Source of the DNA: an uncultured Bacilli bacterium
GTDB taxonomy: Bacteria > Bacillota_I > Bacilli_A > RF39 > UBA660
Direction of reading: 5' to 3'
DNA length: 64,000 nt
NCBI GenBank assembly: GCA_934183155.1
Contig: CAKPSB010000001.1
Coordinates: 1 to 64,000 of the forward strand
Shown here piece by piece: positions 1 to 8,526 of this stretch. The first letter of the stretch is position 1, and each line of letters opens with the position of its first letter. Both the position numbers and the translations under genes were made by a program. The notes under the pieces were generated by a model. That model saw only the letters and a program-made list of their open reading frames with translations, did no database searches and was not told where the DNA came from.

Positions 1-262
<262 letters not shown>

Positions 263-329
263 TATAGATTATTTTCCTATGAGATATTTAACACATTATC
301 ATGTTTTCAGAGAATTATTTCTCTTATTT

Positions 330-435
330 GATTTGTAACGATAGCAAAGTGGATACACCTGTTCCCATACCGAACACAGAAGTTAAGCACTTTAACGCCG
401 AAAATAGTGTAAGCGAAAATAGGAAGTTGCAAATC
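330..435 (+). rRNA. rrf: 5S ribosomal RNA
   Basis: The terminal helix is formed by GATTTGTAAC at 330-339 and GTTGCAAATC at 426-435, and the conserved loop CCGAACACAGAAGTTAAGC lies between. The total of 106 nt is short for 5S rRNA (about 115-120 nt is usual), as in some reduced low-GC Firmicutes. No tRNA gene was seen between 23S and 5S or just downstream. Confidence 0.95.
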
Positions 436-443
436 TTTTTTTG

Positions 444-474
444 TGCCTAAAACATTTGATTTTAGGCATTTTTT
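444..474 (+). terminator. Rho-independent terminator of the rRNA operon
   Basis: A perfect 9-bp stem, TGCCTAAAA with TTTTAGGCA, has a 7-nt loop and is followed by a T run. It sits directly after the 5S gene. Confidence 0.9.
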
Positions 475-536
475 AATATAAAAACTGATAAATATAATAA
501 AATATTTATCAGAAATTTTAAAAATATAACTAAAAG

Positions 537-800
537 TTAATAAAGGACTTTAGTATTCTCATGTTCTTCTTCCATACATAATTTATACATATCAACATTA
601 AGAACTAATGATATTCTCCATAAAGTTCCAATTGAGAACGTTTGATGAACGTTATTTTCAATATTTGAAATAAACTGTTTAGAATAATTTGCCTTTTCAG
701 CTAACTTTGCCTGTGTTAATCCACGTTCTTTTCGATAACGTCTAACATTTTTACCAATAAAACCATATACATAGTTTTCATCATTTCTATCGAAATTCAT
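537..800 (-). CDS. XRE-family helix-turn-helix regulator
   Basis: A small 87-aa DNA-binding protein made almost entirely of a Cro/C1-type helix-turn-helix. Residues about 14-75 include RRYRKERGLTQAKLAEKANY followed by the recognition-helix stretch SKQFISNIE. There is no ligand-binding or membrane domain. It has a good SD (GGTGATAAT just before ATG) and is divergent from the tsa operon. The intergenic region holds an 8-bp inverted repeat that could be its operator. Its targets are unknown; autoregulation and control of the neighbouring operon are inference. Confidence 0.85.
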   Translation of the reverse strand: MNFDRNDENYVYGFIGKNVRRYRKERGLTQAKLAEKANYSKQFISNIENNVHQTFSIGTLWRISLVLNVDMYKLCMEEEHENTKVLY

Positions 801-845
801 ATTATCACCATCAATATATATTTTCCCATATTTTTGAACGCAAAA

Positions 846-866
846 GGTGTCATAATTAATGACACC
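846..866. promoter_or_regulatory. Inverted repeat, candidate XRE operator
   Basis: Perfect 8-bp arms GGTGTCAT and ATGACACC are separated by 5 nt. The site lies between the divergent xre gene and tsaE, just upstream of the probable xre promoter. No T run follows, so it is not a terminator. Operator function is inferred from position and symmetry. Confidence 0.5.
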
Positions 867-903
867 ATAATCACTAATATTTATTCAAAATAAATAAAAA
901 GTA

Positions 904-932
904 TTGTTTTGTTTTAATTTTTTTTGTATACT
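904..932 (+). promoter_or_regulatory. Sigma-A-type promoter of the tsa operon
   Basis: TTGTTT at 904-909, a 17-bp spacer and TATACT at 927-932, 17 nt before the tsaE start codon. The SD GGTGAT lies at 939-944. Confidence 0.65.
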
Positions 933-949
933 GGTGATGGTGATTAGAT

Positions 950-1399
950 ATGGAATATAAAATAACAGCACGTAGTGAGATGGATACAATTGCTTTAGCA
1001 CAAAATCTTGAATCAGAAAAATTTCCAAATATGGTCATTTGTTTAAATGGAGAACTAGGCAGTGGAAAAACACTTTTTACTAAAGGTTTTGCGAACGCAC
1101 TTGGGATTGGTGAAACAATTACCTCACCAACATTTAATATTATTAAAGAGTATGATGGTGAATTGCCACTATATCATATGGATGTATATCGTTTAGATGG
1201 AAATACAGAAGGAACAGGCATTGAAGAATACTTTACTAAAGGTGGAGTTGTCATTATTGAATGGGCTAATACTATTAAAAATATATTACCTGAACATCGT
1301 TTAGATATTAAATTTAAAATTGCTGGAGAAAATTCACGTATTTTAATAATTACTCCTCATGGAAAAGAATATGAAGAATTATGCGAGGCCGTACTTTGA
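950..1399 (+). CDS. tsaE: tRNA threonylcarbamoyladenosine biosynthesis ATPase TsaE
   Basis: TsaE is the ATPase of the TsaBDE complex that transfers threonylcarbamoyl to A37 of ANN-decoding tRNAs. The 149-aa protein has a Walker A motif GELGSGKT (residues 34-41), the family motif TSPTF (about 58-62) and a late hydrophobic strand VVIIEW. Length is normal. It is first in the operon tsaE-tsaB-rimI-tsaD, the common Firmicute order, and its stop codon overlaps the tsaB start. Confidence 0.95.
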   Translation: MEYKITARSEMDTIALAQNLESEKFPNMVICLNGELGSGKTLFTKGFANALGIGETITSPTFNIIKEYDGELPLYHMDVYRLDGNTEGTGIEEYFTKGGVVIIEWANTIKNILPEHRLDIKFKIAGENSRILIITPHGKEYEELCEAVL

Positions 1400-1986
1400 A
1401 ATACTTATTTATAGATTCAGCGACTACTAATTTAGTAGTCGCTATCATTATTGACAATAAAATTGCCTATATTTATAACAAAAATATTGGCCACGATACT
1501 TCAAGTAATATGATGCCCGTTTTAGCAGAGGCTTTTAAAGTCTCTAAAATACTACCAAAAGATATAGATAAAATATTTGCCGTAAATGGACCAGGTTCTT
1601 TTACTGGTATTAGAGTTGGCCTTACAGTAGCCAAAACAATGGCATACTGTCTAAATATTCCTGTTGTGCCTATATCTTCATTAGAAACAATGGTTTCAGC
1701 CAAAGGTGGAACAGCTTTAATAAATGCTAGAAGAGGATATGTCTTTGCGGGAACTTATGATGAAAATTTAAATGTTTTATATCCAGACAATTATGTTTTA
1801 ATGAACAAAAAATTAAAACAACCTTATGTTAGTTATGATGAATTCGAATTTACTGTGGAAAAACCAGATATAAACGTTTTAAAACTCATAAAAAAGCATG
1901 AAAGTGATGCACCAATCAATCCACATAGCCTAAATCCAAATTATTTAAAACTAACCGAAGCTGAAGAAAAACAAAAAAATGATTGA
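1396..1986 (+). CDS. tsaB: tRNA threonylcarbamoyladenosine biosynthesis protein TsaB
   Basis: TsaB is the inactive ASKHA-fold partner that dimerizes with TsaD in t6A synthesis. The protein shows the typical N-terminal strand and the motif NGPGSFTGIRVGL. The frame is open from an ATG at 1381, but I prefer the TTG at 1396. It gives the family-like N-terminus M-KYLFIDSAT, has GAGG at 1385-1388 with 7-nt spacing, and overlaps the tsaE stop by 4 nt. From TTG the product is 196 aa. The C-terminal part is shorter and more divergent than in larger TsaB proteins, as in other low-GC Firmicutes. Confidence 0.93.
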   Translation: MKYLFIDSATTNLVVAIIIDNKIAYIYNKNIGHDTSSNMMPVLAEAFKVSKILPKDIDKIFAVNGPGSFTGIRVGLTVAKTMAYCLNIPVVPISSLETMVSAKGGTALINARRGYVFAGTYDENLNVLYPDNYVLMNKKLKQPYVSYDEFEFTVEKPDINVLKLIKKHESDAPINPHSLNPNYLKLTEAEEKQKND

Positions 1987-2377
1987 AACAGTTGAAAATA
2001 AAGCAAGTTTAACCAATATTTTATTAGAATATTTTCCAAATTATATTTTAACAAATGACCCATATGAACACGGATATGTTTATAAAATTAATAACAAAGT
2101 AATAGGTATAATTTTATACAGCATTATATATGATCGCGCTGAATTAAATTATATTGTAGTTTTAGAAAAATACCGTCATCAAAAAATAGGAGAAGAACTT
2201 TTAGAAAAATGTTTAAAAGATTTAAAAAACAAAGCTGTGGAAAACATAACGCTAGAAGTTAACAAAAATAATAAAGCTGTACAGTTTTATTTGAAAAACG
2301 GCTTTATAATTAAAGCTATTAGAAAAAACTATTATAAAACTGATGATGCCTATTTGATGATTAAGGAAGTGATTTAA
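1979..2377 (+). CDS. rimI: GNAT-family N-acetyltransferase, RimI-like
   Basis: A 132-aa GCN5-related acetyltransferase. The acetyl-CoA-binding motif A appears as YRHQKIGEELLEKCL (about residues 66-80, with the Q/RxxGxG/A-type loop), followed by ITLEVNKNNKAVQFYLKNGF, the usual motif B. Position between tsaB and tsaD suggests RimI, which acetylates the N-terminal alanine of ribosomal protein S18 in E. coli; the substrate here is inferred. It overlaps tsaB by 8 nt and tsaD by 1 nt, so translation is probably coupled. Confidence 0.85.
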   Translation: MIETVENKASLTNILLEYFPNYILTNDPYEHGYVYKINNKVIGIILYSIIYDRAELNYIVVLEKYRHQKIGEELLEKCLKDLKNKAVENITLEVNKNNKAVQFYLKNGFIIKAIRKNYYKTDDAYLMIKEVI

Positions 2378-3372
2378 TGTATATTTTAGCAATCGAATCA
2401 AGTTGTGACGAGACCAGTGTAAGCATAATAAAAGATGGTCAAAAAGAAATCAGCACAGTAGTTTTATCTCAAATGGATACACACGCTAACTACGGTGGGG
2501 TTGTTCCCGAAATTGCCAGTAGAATGCATGTAGAAAATATAACAATAGTTATAGATGAAGCTTTAAAAACAGCTAATATGAAAATGGAAGAAATTGACGC
2601 CATTGCTGTGACTTATGGACCTGGATTAATAGGATCACTATTAGTAGGATTAATGGCTGCCAAAACGCTATCTTTTATTTATAATAAACCATTAATTCCA
2701 GTCCACCATATTGCAGGACACATATATGCGAATAATTTAGTCAAAAGATTAACTTTTCCATTGATAGCCTTAGTTGTTAGTGGTGGACATACTGAACTTG
2801 TATATATGAAAGAAGATTATAGCTTTAAAAAATTAGGTGGAACTTTAGATGATGCGGTAGGCGAGGCTTATGACAAAGTGGCTAGAGTTATAAATGTCCC
2901 ATATCCAGGTGGACCACTTGTTGATAAATTAGCATTAAAAGGTGAAGATACATATGCTTTACCACTACCATTAAACGATGATAGTTATAATTTTAGTTTT
3001 AGTGGCCTAAAAAGCGCTGTTATAAATTTAGCCCATAATGAAGCTCAAAGAGGAAATGAAATAATACCAGAAAATATGGCTACCTCATTTCAAAATAGAG
3101 TAGTAGAAATATTAACTAAAAAAACAATAAAATCCTTGAAAGATCATAATGTTCATGAACTCATTGTTGCTGGAGGAGTTGCGGCCAATAAAGGATTACG
3201 TAAAGCATTAACAAAAGCCTGCCAAGAAAATAATATAAATTTAACAATACCAGAAATTAAATATTGCACAGACAATGCTGCCATGATAGGTGCAGCCGGT
3301 TATTATGCCTATCAAAAAGGAAGAATAGCCGATTTAAATTTAAATGCCAAAGCCACAGATATATTAAAATAA
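2377..3372 (+). CDS. tsaD: tRNA threonylcarbamoyltransferase TsaD
   Basis: TsaD is the catalytic ASKHA-fold subunit that attaches threonylcarbamoyl to A37 of tRNA. The 331-aa length is normal. Visible motifs are the N-terminal IESSCDETS, the metal-binding HHIAGHIYAN (HxxxH), VSGGHTEL and the C-terminal CTDNAAMIGAAG. The SD AGGAAGTGAT lies at the end of rimI. It is the last gene of the operon. The only hairpin downstream has its T run on the minus strand, so I see no clear plus-strand terminator. Confidence 0.97.
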   Translation: MYILAIESSCDETSVSIIKDGQKEISTVVLSQMDTHANYGGVVPEIASRMHVENITIVIDEALKTANMKMEEIDAIAVTYGPGLIGSLLVGLMAAKTLSFIYNKPLIPVHHIAGHIYANNLVKRLTFPLIALVVSGGHTELVYMKEDYSFKKLGGTLDDAVGEAYDKVARVINVPYPGGPLVDKLALKGEDTYALPLPLNDDSYNFSFSGLKSAVINLAHNEAQRGNEIIPENMATSFQNRVVEILTKKTIKSLKDHNVHELIVAGGVAANKGLRKALTKACQENNINLTIPEIKYCTDNAAMIGAAGYYAYQKGRIADLNLNAKATDILK

Positions 3373-3375
3373 AAA

Positions 3376-3413
3376 AGCTGAATTATTCGGTTGAAGAACC
3401 CAAATATTCAGCT
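3376..3413 (-). terminator. Terminator of the collagen-like gene, overlapping its stop codon
   Basis: AGCTGAAT and ATTCAGCT form the stem. Read on the minus strand it is followed by TTTTTTATTTT, so it terminates the collagen-like gene rather than tsaD. The gene's stop codon lies inside the downstream arm. Confidence 0.75.
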
Positions 3414-4147
3414 ATTATAGTTACAAAAGAATTAGAAAAATATGAATTAGAATTTATATTTTTTAATTTTGGCGAATTAATAAAAATATTATTTTTTCCT
3501 AAATTAACAAAAGAATATTCATTATTAGTATTCTCTACCGAAATAATTCCATGAATAACTATCTGCATAGAAGAATCATCATATATCCAATGACTACCCC
3601 CAATATAAACATTATCAGTACCATTTAATTTAAAACCCACACTAATAAAATCTGTTTCCGGATTAGGAGTATCATTTAATTTTGGAAGAGCGTAAGTTAT
3701 AATTGTAATTTTATAGTAACCAATAGAATTAAATTTTATTGAATTATTATTTAAAGATATCAGATGTGCTGGGTCAAGTTCGATTCTTTCAATTGGAATT
3801 TGCTCTAATGGAGATATTTCTATACCATCATCTAAAGTTCCATCATTATATGTAACTAAATAAGCCATTTTAATCAAAGTAGGACCAGCCGGCCCAGTAG
3901 GTCCAGCTAATCCTTGCGGACCTATCGGTCCTATATCACCTTTAGGAATTTTAAAAGTCAATTTTAAATTTTGATTATCTCCAACATTATTTACAGAAGC
4001 TTTCTCTTTTGAAGAAACGGTAATGGTATCCATGATTTCTATCGTAGTAGGACCAGCTGGCCCAGTAGGTCCAATATTACCAATTTTCTGCTTACAAACA
4101 GCCCCTTTACGGAGAATTTCTTCAATTTTTTCATTTCTATTTTTCAA
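3383..4147 (-). CDS. Collagen-like triplet-repeat protein with a BclA-type C-terminal domain
   Basis: A 254-aa protein with two short Gly-X-Y stretches (GNIGPTGPAGP near residue 22 and GDIGPIGPQGLAGPTGPAGP near residue 70). They are separated by an ASVNNVGDNQNLKLTFKIPKG module, which is common in Firmicute collagen-like proteins. The C-terminal ~150 residues are beta-rich and resemble the trimeric head of BclA-like exosporium proteins. It starts at TTG behind a strong SD (AAGGGGGG, 7-nt spacing). There is no signal peptide, as is usual for spore-surface collagens. Since spoIVA, spoVIF and yunB are in the window, a spore-surface role is plausible but inferred. Its own terminator overlaps the stop codon. 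Confidence 0.85.
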   Translation of the reverse strand: MKNRNEKIEEILRKGAVCKQKIGNIGPTGPAGPTTIEIMDTITVSSKEKASVNNVGDNQNLKLTFKIPKGDIGPIGPQGLAGPTGPAGPTLIKMAYLVTYNDGTLDDGIEISPLEQIPIERIELDPAHLISLNNNSIKFNSIGYYKITIITYALPKLNDTPNPETDFISVGFKLNGTDNVYIGGSHWIYDDSSMQIVIHGIISVENTNNEYSFVNLGKNNIFINSPKLKNINSNSYFSNSFVTIIAEYLGSSTE

Positions 4148-4222
4148 AAAGTTTCCCCCCTTAATAATAGCTTATGAAAGAAAAAACATTTCGTTAAAGA
4201 CTCTAATATAAAAATCAAAAGT

Positions 4223-5023
4223 TCATTCAAAACCTTTGATTTTTTTTAAAGCTTTTTCAAATAAAATGACAAGATAGTATAACAAACTAGCCATAACACC
4301 AAGCAAAATAATACCAGTCATAACCAAATTTAAATTAAAAACTTGTGAACCATACATTATTAAATAGCCAACTCCAGCTTTTGAAACCAAGAATTCTCCC
4401 ATAATAACGCCAATAAATATAAGCCCAATATTAATTTTACATATACTTATTAAATTATGATAATTACTAGGAAAAACAAGCTTAAAAAATATTTGTGAAT
4501 CACTAGCATTAAAAGCTTTAAAGAGTAACACCTTATTTCTATCAGTTGACGAAAATGCTTGATATGTATTTATAATGGTTATAATTACAGAAATAAATAG
4601 AGCCATAATAATTATCGATTTAATTCCAGCACCAGCAATTATAATAATAATTGGACCTAAAGAAACCTTTGGTAAACTATTTAGAATAGTTAAATAAGGA
4701 TCAACAACCTTAGCAATAAATTTAAACTTCCACAAAACAGTAGCAATTAAAATCCCCAAAATAGTACCAATAGTAAAGCTAATAATAACCTCATAAAACG
4801 TTATAAACAAATGATGAAACAACAAACCGGACTGATAAAGTGAAATAATCGCCTTTAGTATAGCCTTAGGACTCGACAATACAAAAGTATTAATCAACTC
4901 ATGATCAGCTGAATACTGCCAAAAAAATACCAACATTACTACAATTAAAATTTGAATAAACTTAATTAAAAAATTATTAATCCAAATACTCTTTAAATAT
5001 TTTTTGTGTTCTAAACTATACAT
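4223..5023 (-). CDS. ABC transporter permease, SsuC/ThiX-type
   Basis: A BPD-family permease of 266 aa with about six membrane segments and an EAA-like loop near residues 160-185 (AFNASDSQIFFKLVFPSNYHN). It is the membrane subunit of the importer encoded with the two genes upstream. I chose the ATG at 5021-5023, giving MYSLEHKKYL, because AAGGA lies just upstream; the frame is open 14 codons further. It overlaps the ATPase gene by 8 nt. The family imports sulfonates, taurine, nitrate or thiamine precursors, and the substrate cannot be read from the sequence. Confidence 0.88.
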   Translation of the reverse strand: MYSLEHKKYLKSIWINNFLIKFIQILIVVMLVFFWQYSADHELINTFVLSSPKAILKAIISLYQSGLLFHHLFITFYEVIISFTIGTILGILIATVLWKFKFIAKVVDPYLTILNSLPKVSLGPIIIIIAGAGIKSIIIMALFISVIITIINTYQAFSSTDRNKVLLFKAFNASDSQIFFKLVFPSNYHNLISICKINIGLIFIGVIMGEFLVSKAGVGYLIMYGSQVFNLNLVMTGIILLGVMASLLYYLVILFEKALKKIKGFE

Positions 5024-5762
5024 GATAATCAATATCCTTCCATATTTTATCATAGTAGTTTGCAAATTCTTTAGCTTTTCTATTAAAAATAGGGGTACTT
5101 TTATTAGAAAGTTTTATTTCATATATATTTTTAATTTTACAAGGTCTTTCAGTTAAAACAATAACCCTATCAGCCATACTAATAGCCTCAGCTAAATCGT
5201 GAGTAACCATAACCGCACTTTTCCCTTCATTTTTAATAATTTTATAAACATCATCAGAAACCGCTAATCTCGTTTGATAATCCAATGCAGAAAATGGTTC
5301 ATCTAAAAATAAAATATCAGGTTTAGTAGCTAAAGTTCGAATAAGAGCAACTCTTTGTCGCATTCCACCAGACAAATTATTAGGATAAACATTCATAAAA
5401 TCATTTAAACCATACGTTTTTAAAAGATTTACAACATACTCTTTAGAATCGTTTGTAATATTATTTGAAAGTTCCAATCCTAGCAAACAATTTTTATATA
5501 TAGTTCGCCATTCAAGCAAATTATCACGTTGAAGCATATAACCAAATTTCAAATTATCATCATAATTAATAGAACCACCAGAAGCTATATCCAATCCACA
5601 CAGTATAGAAAGAATAGTACTTTTACCACAACCAGAAGGCCCTACAATAGCAACAAATTCACCCTTCTTCAATTCAAAAGAAAAATCATCAACAGCCAAA
5701 ATTTCCCTTTTTTTAGTATGATAAATTTTTCTTAAATTTTTAACCTTTAAAATACTAGTCAT
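5016..5762 (-). CDS. ABC transporter ATP-binding protein, SsuB/ThiZ-type
   Basis: The nucleotide-binding subunit, 248 aa from ATG at 5760-5762. Motifs are Walker A GPSGCGKST, Q-loop QRDNLLEW, signature LSGGMRQRVAL, Walker B DILFLDEPFSALD and the switch histidine in VMVTHDLAEA. The QRDNLLEWRT region is typical of nitrate/sulfonate/thiamine-precursor ATPases. It overlaps the binding-protein gene by 8 nt, the same arrangement as at its other end. An upstream in-frame start would extend it 16 residues and is less likely. Confidence 0.92.
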   Translation of the reverse strand: MTSILKVKNLRKIYHTKKREILAVDDFSFELKKGEFVAIVGPSGCGKSTILSILCGLDIASGGSINYDDNLKFGYMLQRDNLLEWRTIYKNCLLGLELSNNITNDSKEYVVNLLKTYGLNDFMNVYPNNLSGGMRQRVALIRTLATKPDILFLDEPFSALDYQTRLAVSDDVYKIIKNEGKSAVMVTHDLAEAISMADRVIVLTERPCKIKNIYEIKLSNKSTPIFNRKAKEFANYYDKIWKDIDYHV

Positions 5763-6723
5763 TATTAACCAATTTGTTATAAGAAACCTTACCATCAAGC
5801 TTAGAAGCATTTCTCATAATACTTTGAATATGATCAAAATCTTTTTTTTCTATAGAAGTAGTTTTATACCAAGCATCAATATCTTTGTATCTTTGAATAA
5901 TATTTTTTAAATCATTTAATTTAGTATCAGGAAAATAATCATCTATAACTAAAGCAATATCTTCACTACTGTGACTGTGAACATAATCTAAGCCTTTTTG
6001 AATAGCTTTAGTAAAGCCCTTAATAACCTCTTTATTTTCATCAATATAACTTTTTTTAGCATTATAAGCAGTATATGGAACATTACCACCAAGTTCACCA
6101 ATAGACGCTACAATTTTACCATAGCCTTCTTTTTCTAATTTAGAAGCAGTTGGTTCAAACAAAGAAACATAATCACCAGTACCACCAATAAATGCACCAC
6201 TCATTGAAGCAAAGTCAATACTAGTGTCAAAATTAACATCAGTAGTTTTAATTCCATTTTTATTAAGTGCATATTCTAAAGTCATAGCAGGCATACCACC
6301 AGCACGCCCAGCAATTATGTGTTTTCCCTTTAAATCATTGAGCTTAAAATTTTTGCCACCTCTAGCCACCAAAAAGCTACCATCTTTTTTAGTTAAACCA
6401 GCAAAATTTACTAAATAATCCTTTTGACCTTGATTATAAACATAAATAGTTGCTTCACTACCACAAAAACCAATTTGAACATCACCAGACAAAACAGCCG
6501 ATGTAACTTTATCAGCTCCAGAAGTTAAAATAATATCAACATCTAATCCTTCATCTTCAAAATATCCAAGTCCTGCGGCCACATACTGTGGAGCGTAAAA
6601 TATACTATGTGTAACCTCACCAACTTTAACTTTAGTCATGTTCTTATCATTCTTCGGTCTAAAAACATAAACCCCTGTGATAAACAAACCAATTAAAAGC
6701 AAAATAACAACAAACTTTTTCAA
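5755..6723 (-). CDS. ABC transporter substrate-binding protein, NMT1/THI5-like, without lipobox
   Basis: A type II periplasmic-binding fold protein of 322 aa. The N-terminal half has the family pattern HSIFYAPQYVAAGLGYFEDE, and SGDVQIGFCGSEA follows. I place the start at TTG 6721-6723, preceded by AAAGGAGAGG, giving a hydrophobic N-terminus KKFVVILLLIGLFITGVYVF. No cysteine follows that segment. Unlike most Gram-positive binding proteins it therefore appears to be a membrane-anchored or cleaved protein, not a lipoprotein. The ligand is unknown; thiamine precursors, sulfonates and riboflavin-like compounds are family possibilities. No riboswitch is visible upstream. Confidence 0.88.
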   Translation of the reverse strand: MKKFVVILLLIGLFITGVYVFRPKNDKNMTKVKVGEVTHSIFYAPQYVAAGLGYFEDEGLDVDIILTSGADKVTSAVLSGDVQIGFCGSEATIYVYNQGQKDYLVNFAGLTKKDGSFLVARGGKNFKLNDLKGKHIIAGRAGGMPAMTLEYALNKNGIKTTDVNFDTSIDFASMSGAFIGGTGDYVSLFEPTASKLEKEGYGKIVASIGELGGNVPYTAYNAKKSYIDENKEVIKGFTKAIQKGLDYVHSHSSEDIALVIDDYFPDTKLNDLKNIIQRYKDIDAWYKTTSIEKKDFDHIQSIMRNASKLDGKVSYNKLVNND

Positions 6724-6789
6724 AAATCCCTCTCCTTTCAAATTCATAGTATTATATTCAAAAACAAAAAAAATGTTTGTGCATAAATA

Positions 6790-6798
6790 TGTTATAAT
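6790..6798 (+). promoter_or_regulatory. Extended -10 promoter for the paralogous unknown pair
   Basis: TGTTATAAT fits TGnTATAAT and lies 22 nt before the start at 6821. No good -35 is seen. Confidence 0.55.
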
Positions 6799-6820
6799 AT
6801 AAAAAGGAAGAGGAAAAAAT

Positions 6821-7309
6821 ATGGAAAATATAAACAAAAAAGAACTAATAATTATTAACGACAATGGTAAATATACAGCCATAGGTAATACCGAAGATTA
6901 TAAAACACATCATATTGATTGTTTAATTGAATATGCTTTCTATAATACAAACTTCAAAACAACAGAAAGTGATGATTCAAAACTGTTTCATAAGATCATT
7001 TATTATTTAATAATAAAAGGAGACGCAGTTTATCTTCATAGTCAAGGATATGGGCTACTATATATGCCATCCATACCAACAGGCAAACAAATAGATACAT
7101 TATATAAAATATTTAGTCAACTAGAAACAACAACAATTTACACTAATTATGATATAAAAATGAATAAACAAGGACAAATAACCGGTAGTATGGTAAATGG
7201 TGAAGAAAACACTAAAGCAATAGATTCTTATTTAGATGAAACAAAATCAAAAAAAAGTAACCAGCCAAAAATATTAAAGAAAAGGATGATAAAAGATGAC
7301 AATCAATAA
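6821..7309 (+). CDS. Conserved-looking protein of unknown function, paralogue of the next gene
   Basis: 162 aa, no signal peptide, no membrane segment, and no domain I recognise. Its N-terminal half resembles the next gene: both begin with a strand, a short turn and IGN.ED (IIINDNGKYTAIGNTEDY here, IIIDKEGQEHKIGNLEDL there). Both continue with a GDAVYL/GDIVYL strand and a Y-L-x-x-P segment. The C-terminus (about 135-162) is lysine-rich and probably disordered. It overlaps the next gene by 14 nt, so the two are co-translated. Function unknown. Confidence 0.75.
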   Translation: MENINKKELIIINDNGKYTAIGNTEDYKTHHIDCLIEYAFYNTNFKTTESDDSKLFHKIIYYLIIKGDAVYLHSQGYGLLYMPSIPTGKQIDTLYKIFSQLETTTIYTNYDIKMNKQGQITGSMVNGEENTKAIDSYLDETKSKKSNQPKILKKRMIKDDNQ

Positions 7310-7757
7310 TTCAAACAACGATAGTGCAGTTATTATTATAGATAAAGAAGGTCAAGAACACAAAATAGGAAACCTTGAAGATTTAAATATATATTATCAC
7401 GCTGATTATCTTAAAGAATACATCCACGGTCATTATAAAGAAGAATTAGAAAGAATGAAAATAAAAAAAGGTGAATATTTAAAAGAAGTTCACGCTTGGC
7501 TTTTAAATTATTTTGGTGACATAGTTTATCTAAATGAGGGAAAAGAAGGATATCTGTTTTTACCAAATGAATTAAGTGAAAAACAACAACAAAAATTACA
7601 AGAACTAGAAAGCTTAATAGGAGATCAACGAGGATATTTAAGTTATGATGGAAGCATTATAGATGGAGAGCCAATATTTAAAGAAATAGAAGATGAAATA
7701 AAACTAAAAGACAAATTACAAATATATATTAATTCAACTAAAAAAAAGCTTAAATAG
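7296..7757 (+). CDS. Unknown protein, tandem paralogue of the preceding gene
   Basis: 153 aa, soluble, highly charged. It shares with the upstream protein the N-terminal IGNLEDL segment, the middle GDIVYLNEGKEGYLFLPNEL segment and a late DGE-containing turn (YDGSIIDGE here, QITGSMVNGE upstream). A tandem duplication with strong divergence explains this best. The SD AGGATGATAAAAG lies inside the upstream gene. Convergent with the M23 peptidase gene, with a shared terminator. Function unknown. Confidence 0.75.
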   Translation: MTINNSNNDSAVIIIDKEGQEHKIGNLEDLNIYYHADYLKEYIHGHYKEELERMKIKKGEYLKEVHAWLLNYFGDIVYLNEGKEGYLFLPNELSEKQQQKLQELESLIGDQRGYLSYDGSIIDGEPIFKEIEDEIKLKDKLQIYINSTKKKLK

Positions 7758-7764
7758 CTTTTTT
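7742..7764. terminator. Bidirectional terminator between convergent genes
   Basis: AAAAAAGCT and AGCTTTTTT form a 9-bp stem with a 5-nt loop (TAAAT) and A/T runs on both sides, so it can serve both strands. It overlaps the ends of both genes. Confidence 0.75.
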
Positions 7765-8526
7765 TAGTTTTCCTTCCTTTAATAGATTAAGCATTTTAAT
7801 ATTTTGATTATATGTACCAAGGTAATTATCTATGCCGTTTGTCTTAGCTAATTTTTTTCTGTAAGAAAAGCTACTATCAAAACCAATAGATTTAAGTCCA
7901 TCAACAATAGAACCATATCTATAATCAGAAGCATTTAAATATTCATCATTCGAAATAACAGTATGTTCAATAGCTTTGTTTTTTAATTCAACCTTCTCAT
8001 TAAAATTTTCCTGTTCGCTATTAGTTTGAAAAGGTGCTTTTTCAATAGTTTTATTGTCGTCAGTTGATTCAATATTTTTAACTTCATCAGAATCATTAAC
8101 TTCAAAATCATTATCTTTTTTAGCTAATATATCTAGAGGATTTTCATTCACATTATTTTCATCTTTAATCTCTAAGTGTAAATGTTTACCATAAGCATTT
8201 CCAGTTGCGCCCATCGTACCAATAACATCACCTTTTTGTATATGTTGTCCATTAGATACCTTAACACTATCATATTTCATATGGGCATATAATGCCGTTT
8301 TACCATCATCCTGTTTAACTTTAACATAATTACCATAAGTTGAAAGCCCCTTAGAAGCATGATTAGTACCCTTAACATTGTTAACAGCCATAGTAACAAC
8401 TCCGTCATTCAAAGAAATAATCTCACTTTCACTTCCGTCACTAGCCACAATATCAATAGCTTTATGCGAAGCATTATAATTATTAGTAATAACCTCATTC
8501 ATACCTTGAATAACGTGTCCCATCAT
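7750..8526 (-). CDS. M23-family metallopeptidase with an endolysin-type C-terminal domain, no signal peptide
   Basis: A LytM-type peptidoglycan endopeptidase, 258 aa from ATG at 8524-8526 (behind GAGGGGGTGAT). Zinc-site motifs are HKAID (HxxxD) near residue 21 and HLHLE (HxH) near residue 115, with YGNYVKV and LYAHM as in the family. A charged linker follows. The last ~65 residues (YGSIVDGLKSIGFDSSFSYR, then NYLGTYNQN and MLNLLKEGKLKKA) resemble a small module at the C-terminus of clostridial and phage cell-wall hydrolases. The N-terminus has no signal peptide or TM segment, so export is unexplained. A holin-like gene exists at 32785 but is not linked. Confidence 0.85.
   Translation of the reverse strand: MMGHVIQGMNEVITNNYNASHKAIDIVASDGSESEIISLNDGVVTMAVNNVKGTNHASKGLSTYGNYVKVKQDDGKTALYAHMKYDSVKVSNGQHIQKGDVIGTMGATGNAYGKHLHLEIKDENNVNENPLDILAKKDNDFEVNDSDEVKNIESTDDNKTIEKAPFQTNSEQENFNEKVELKNKAIEHTVISNDEYLNASDYRYGSIVDGLKSIGFDSSFSYRKKLAKTNGIDNYLGTYNQNIKMLNLLKEGKLKKAI

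Noticed and set aside
6724..6820. TPP riboswitch before the ABC importer
   Set aside because: None of the conserved TPP aptamer segments is present and the leader is too short.
7750..8526. Prophage island around the M23 gene or the holin at 32785
   Set aside because: No capsid, portal, terminase, integrase or phage repressor genes; both genes sit among chromosomal genes.
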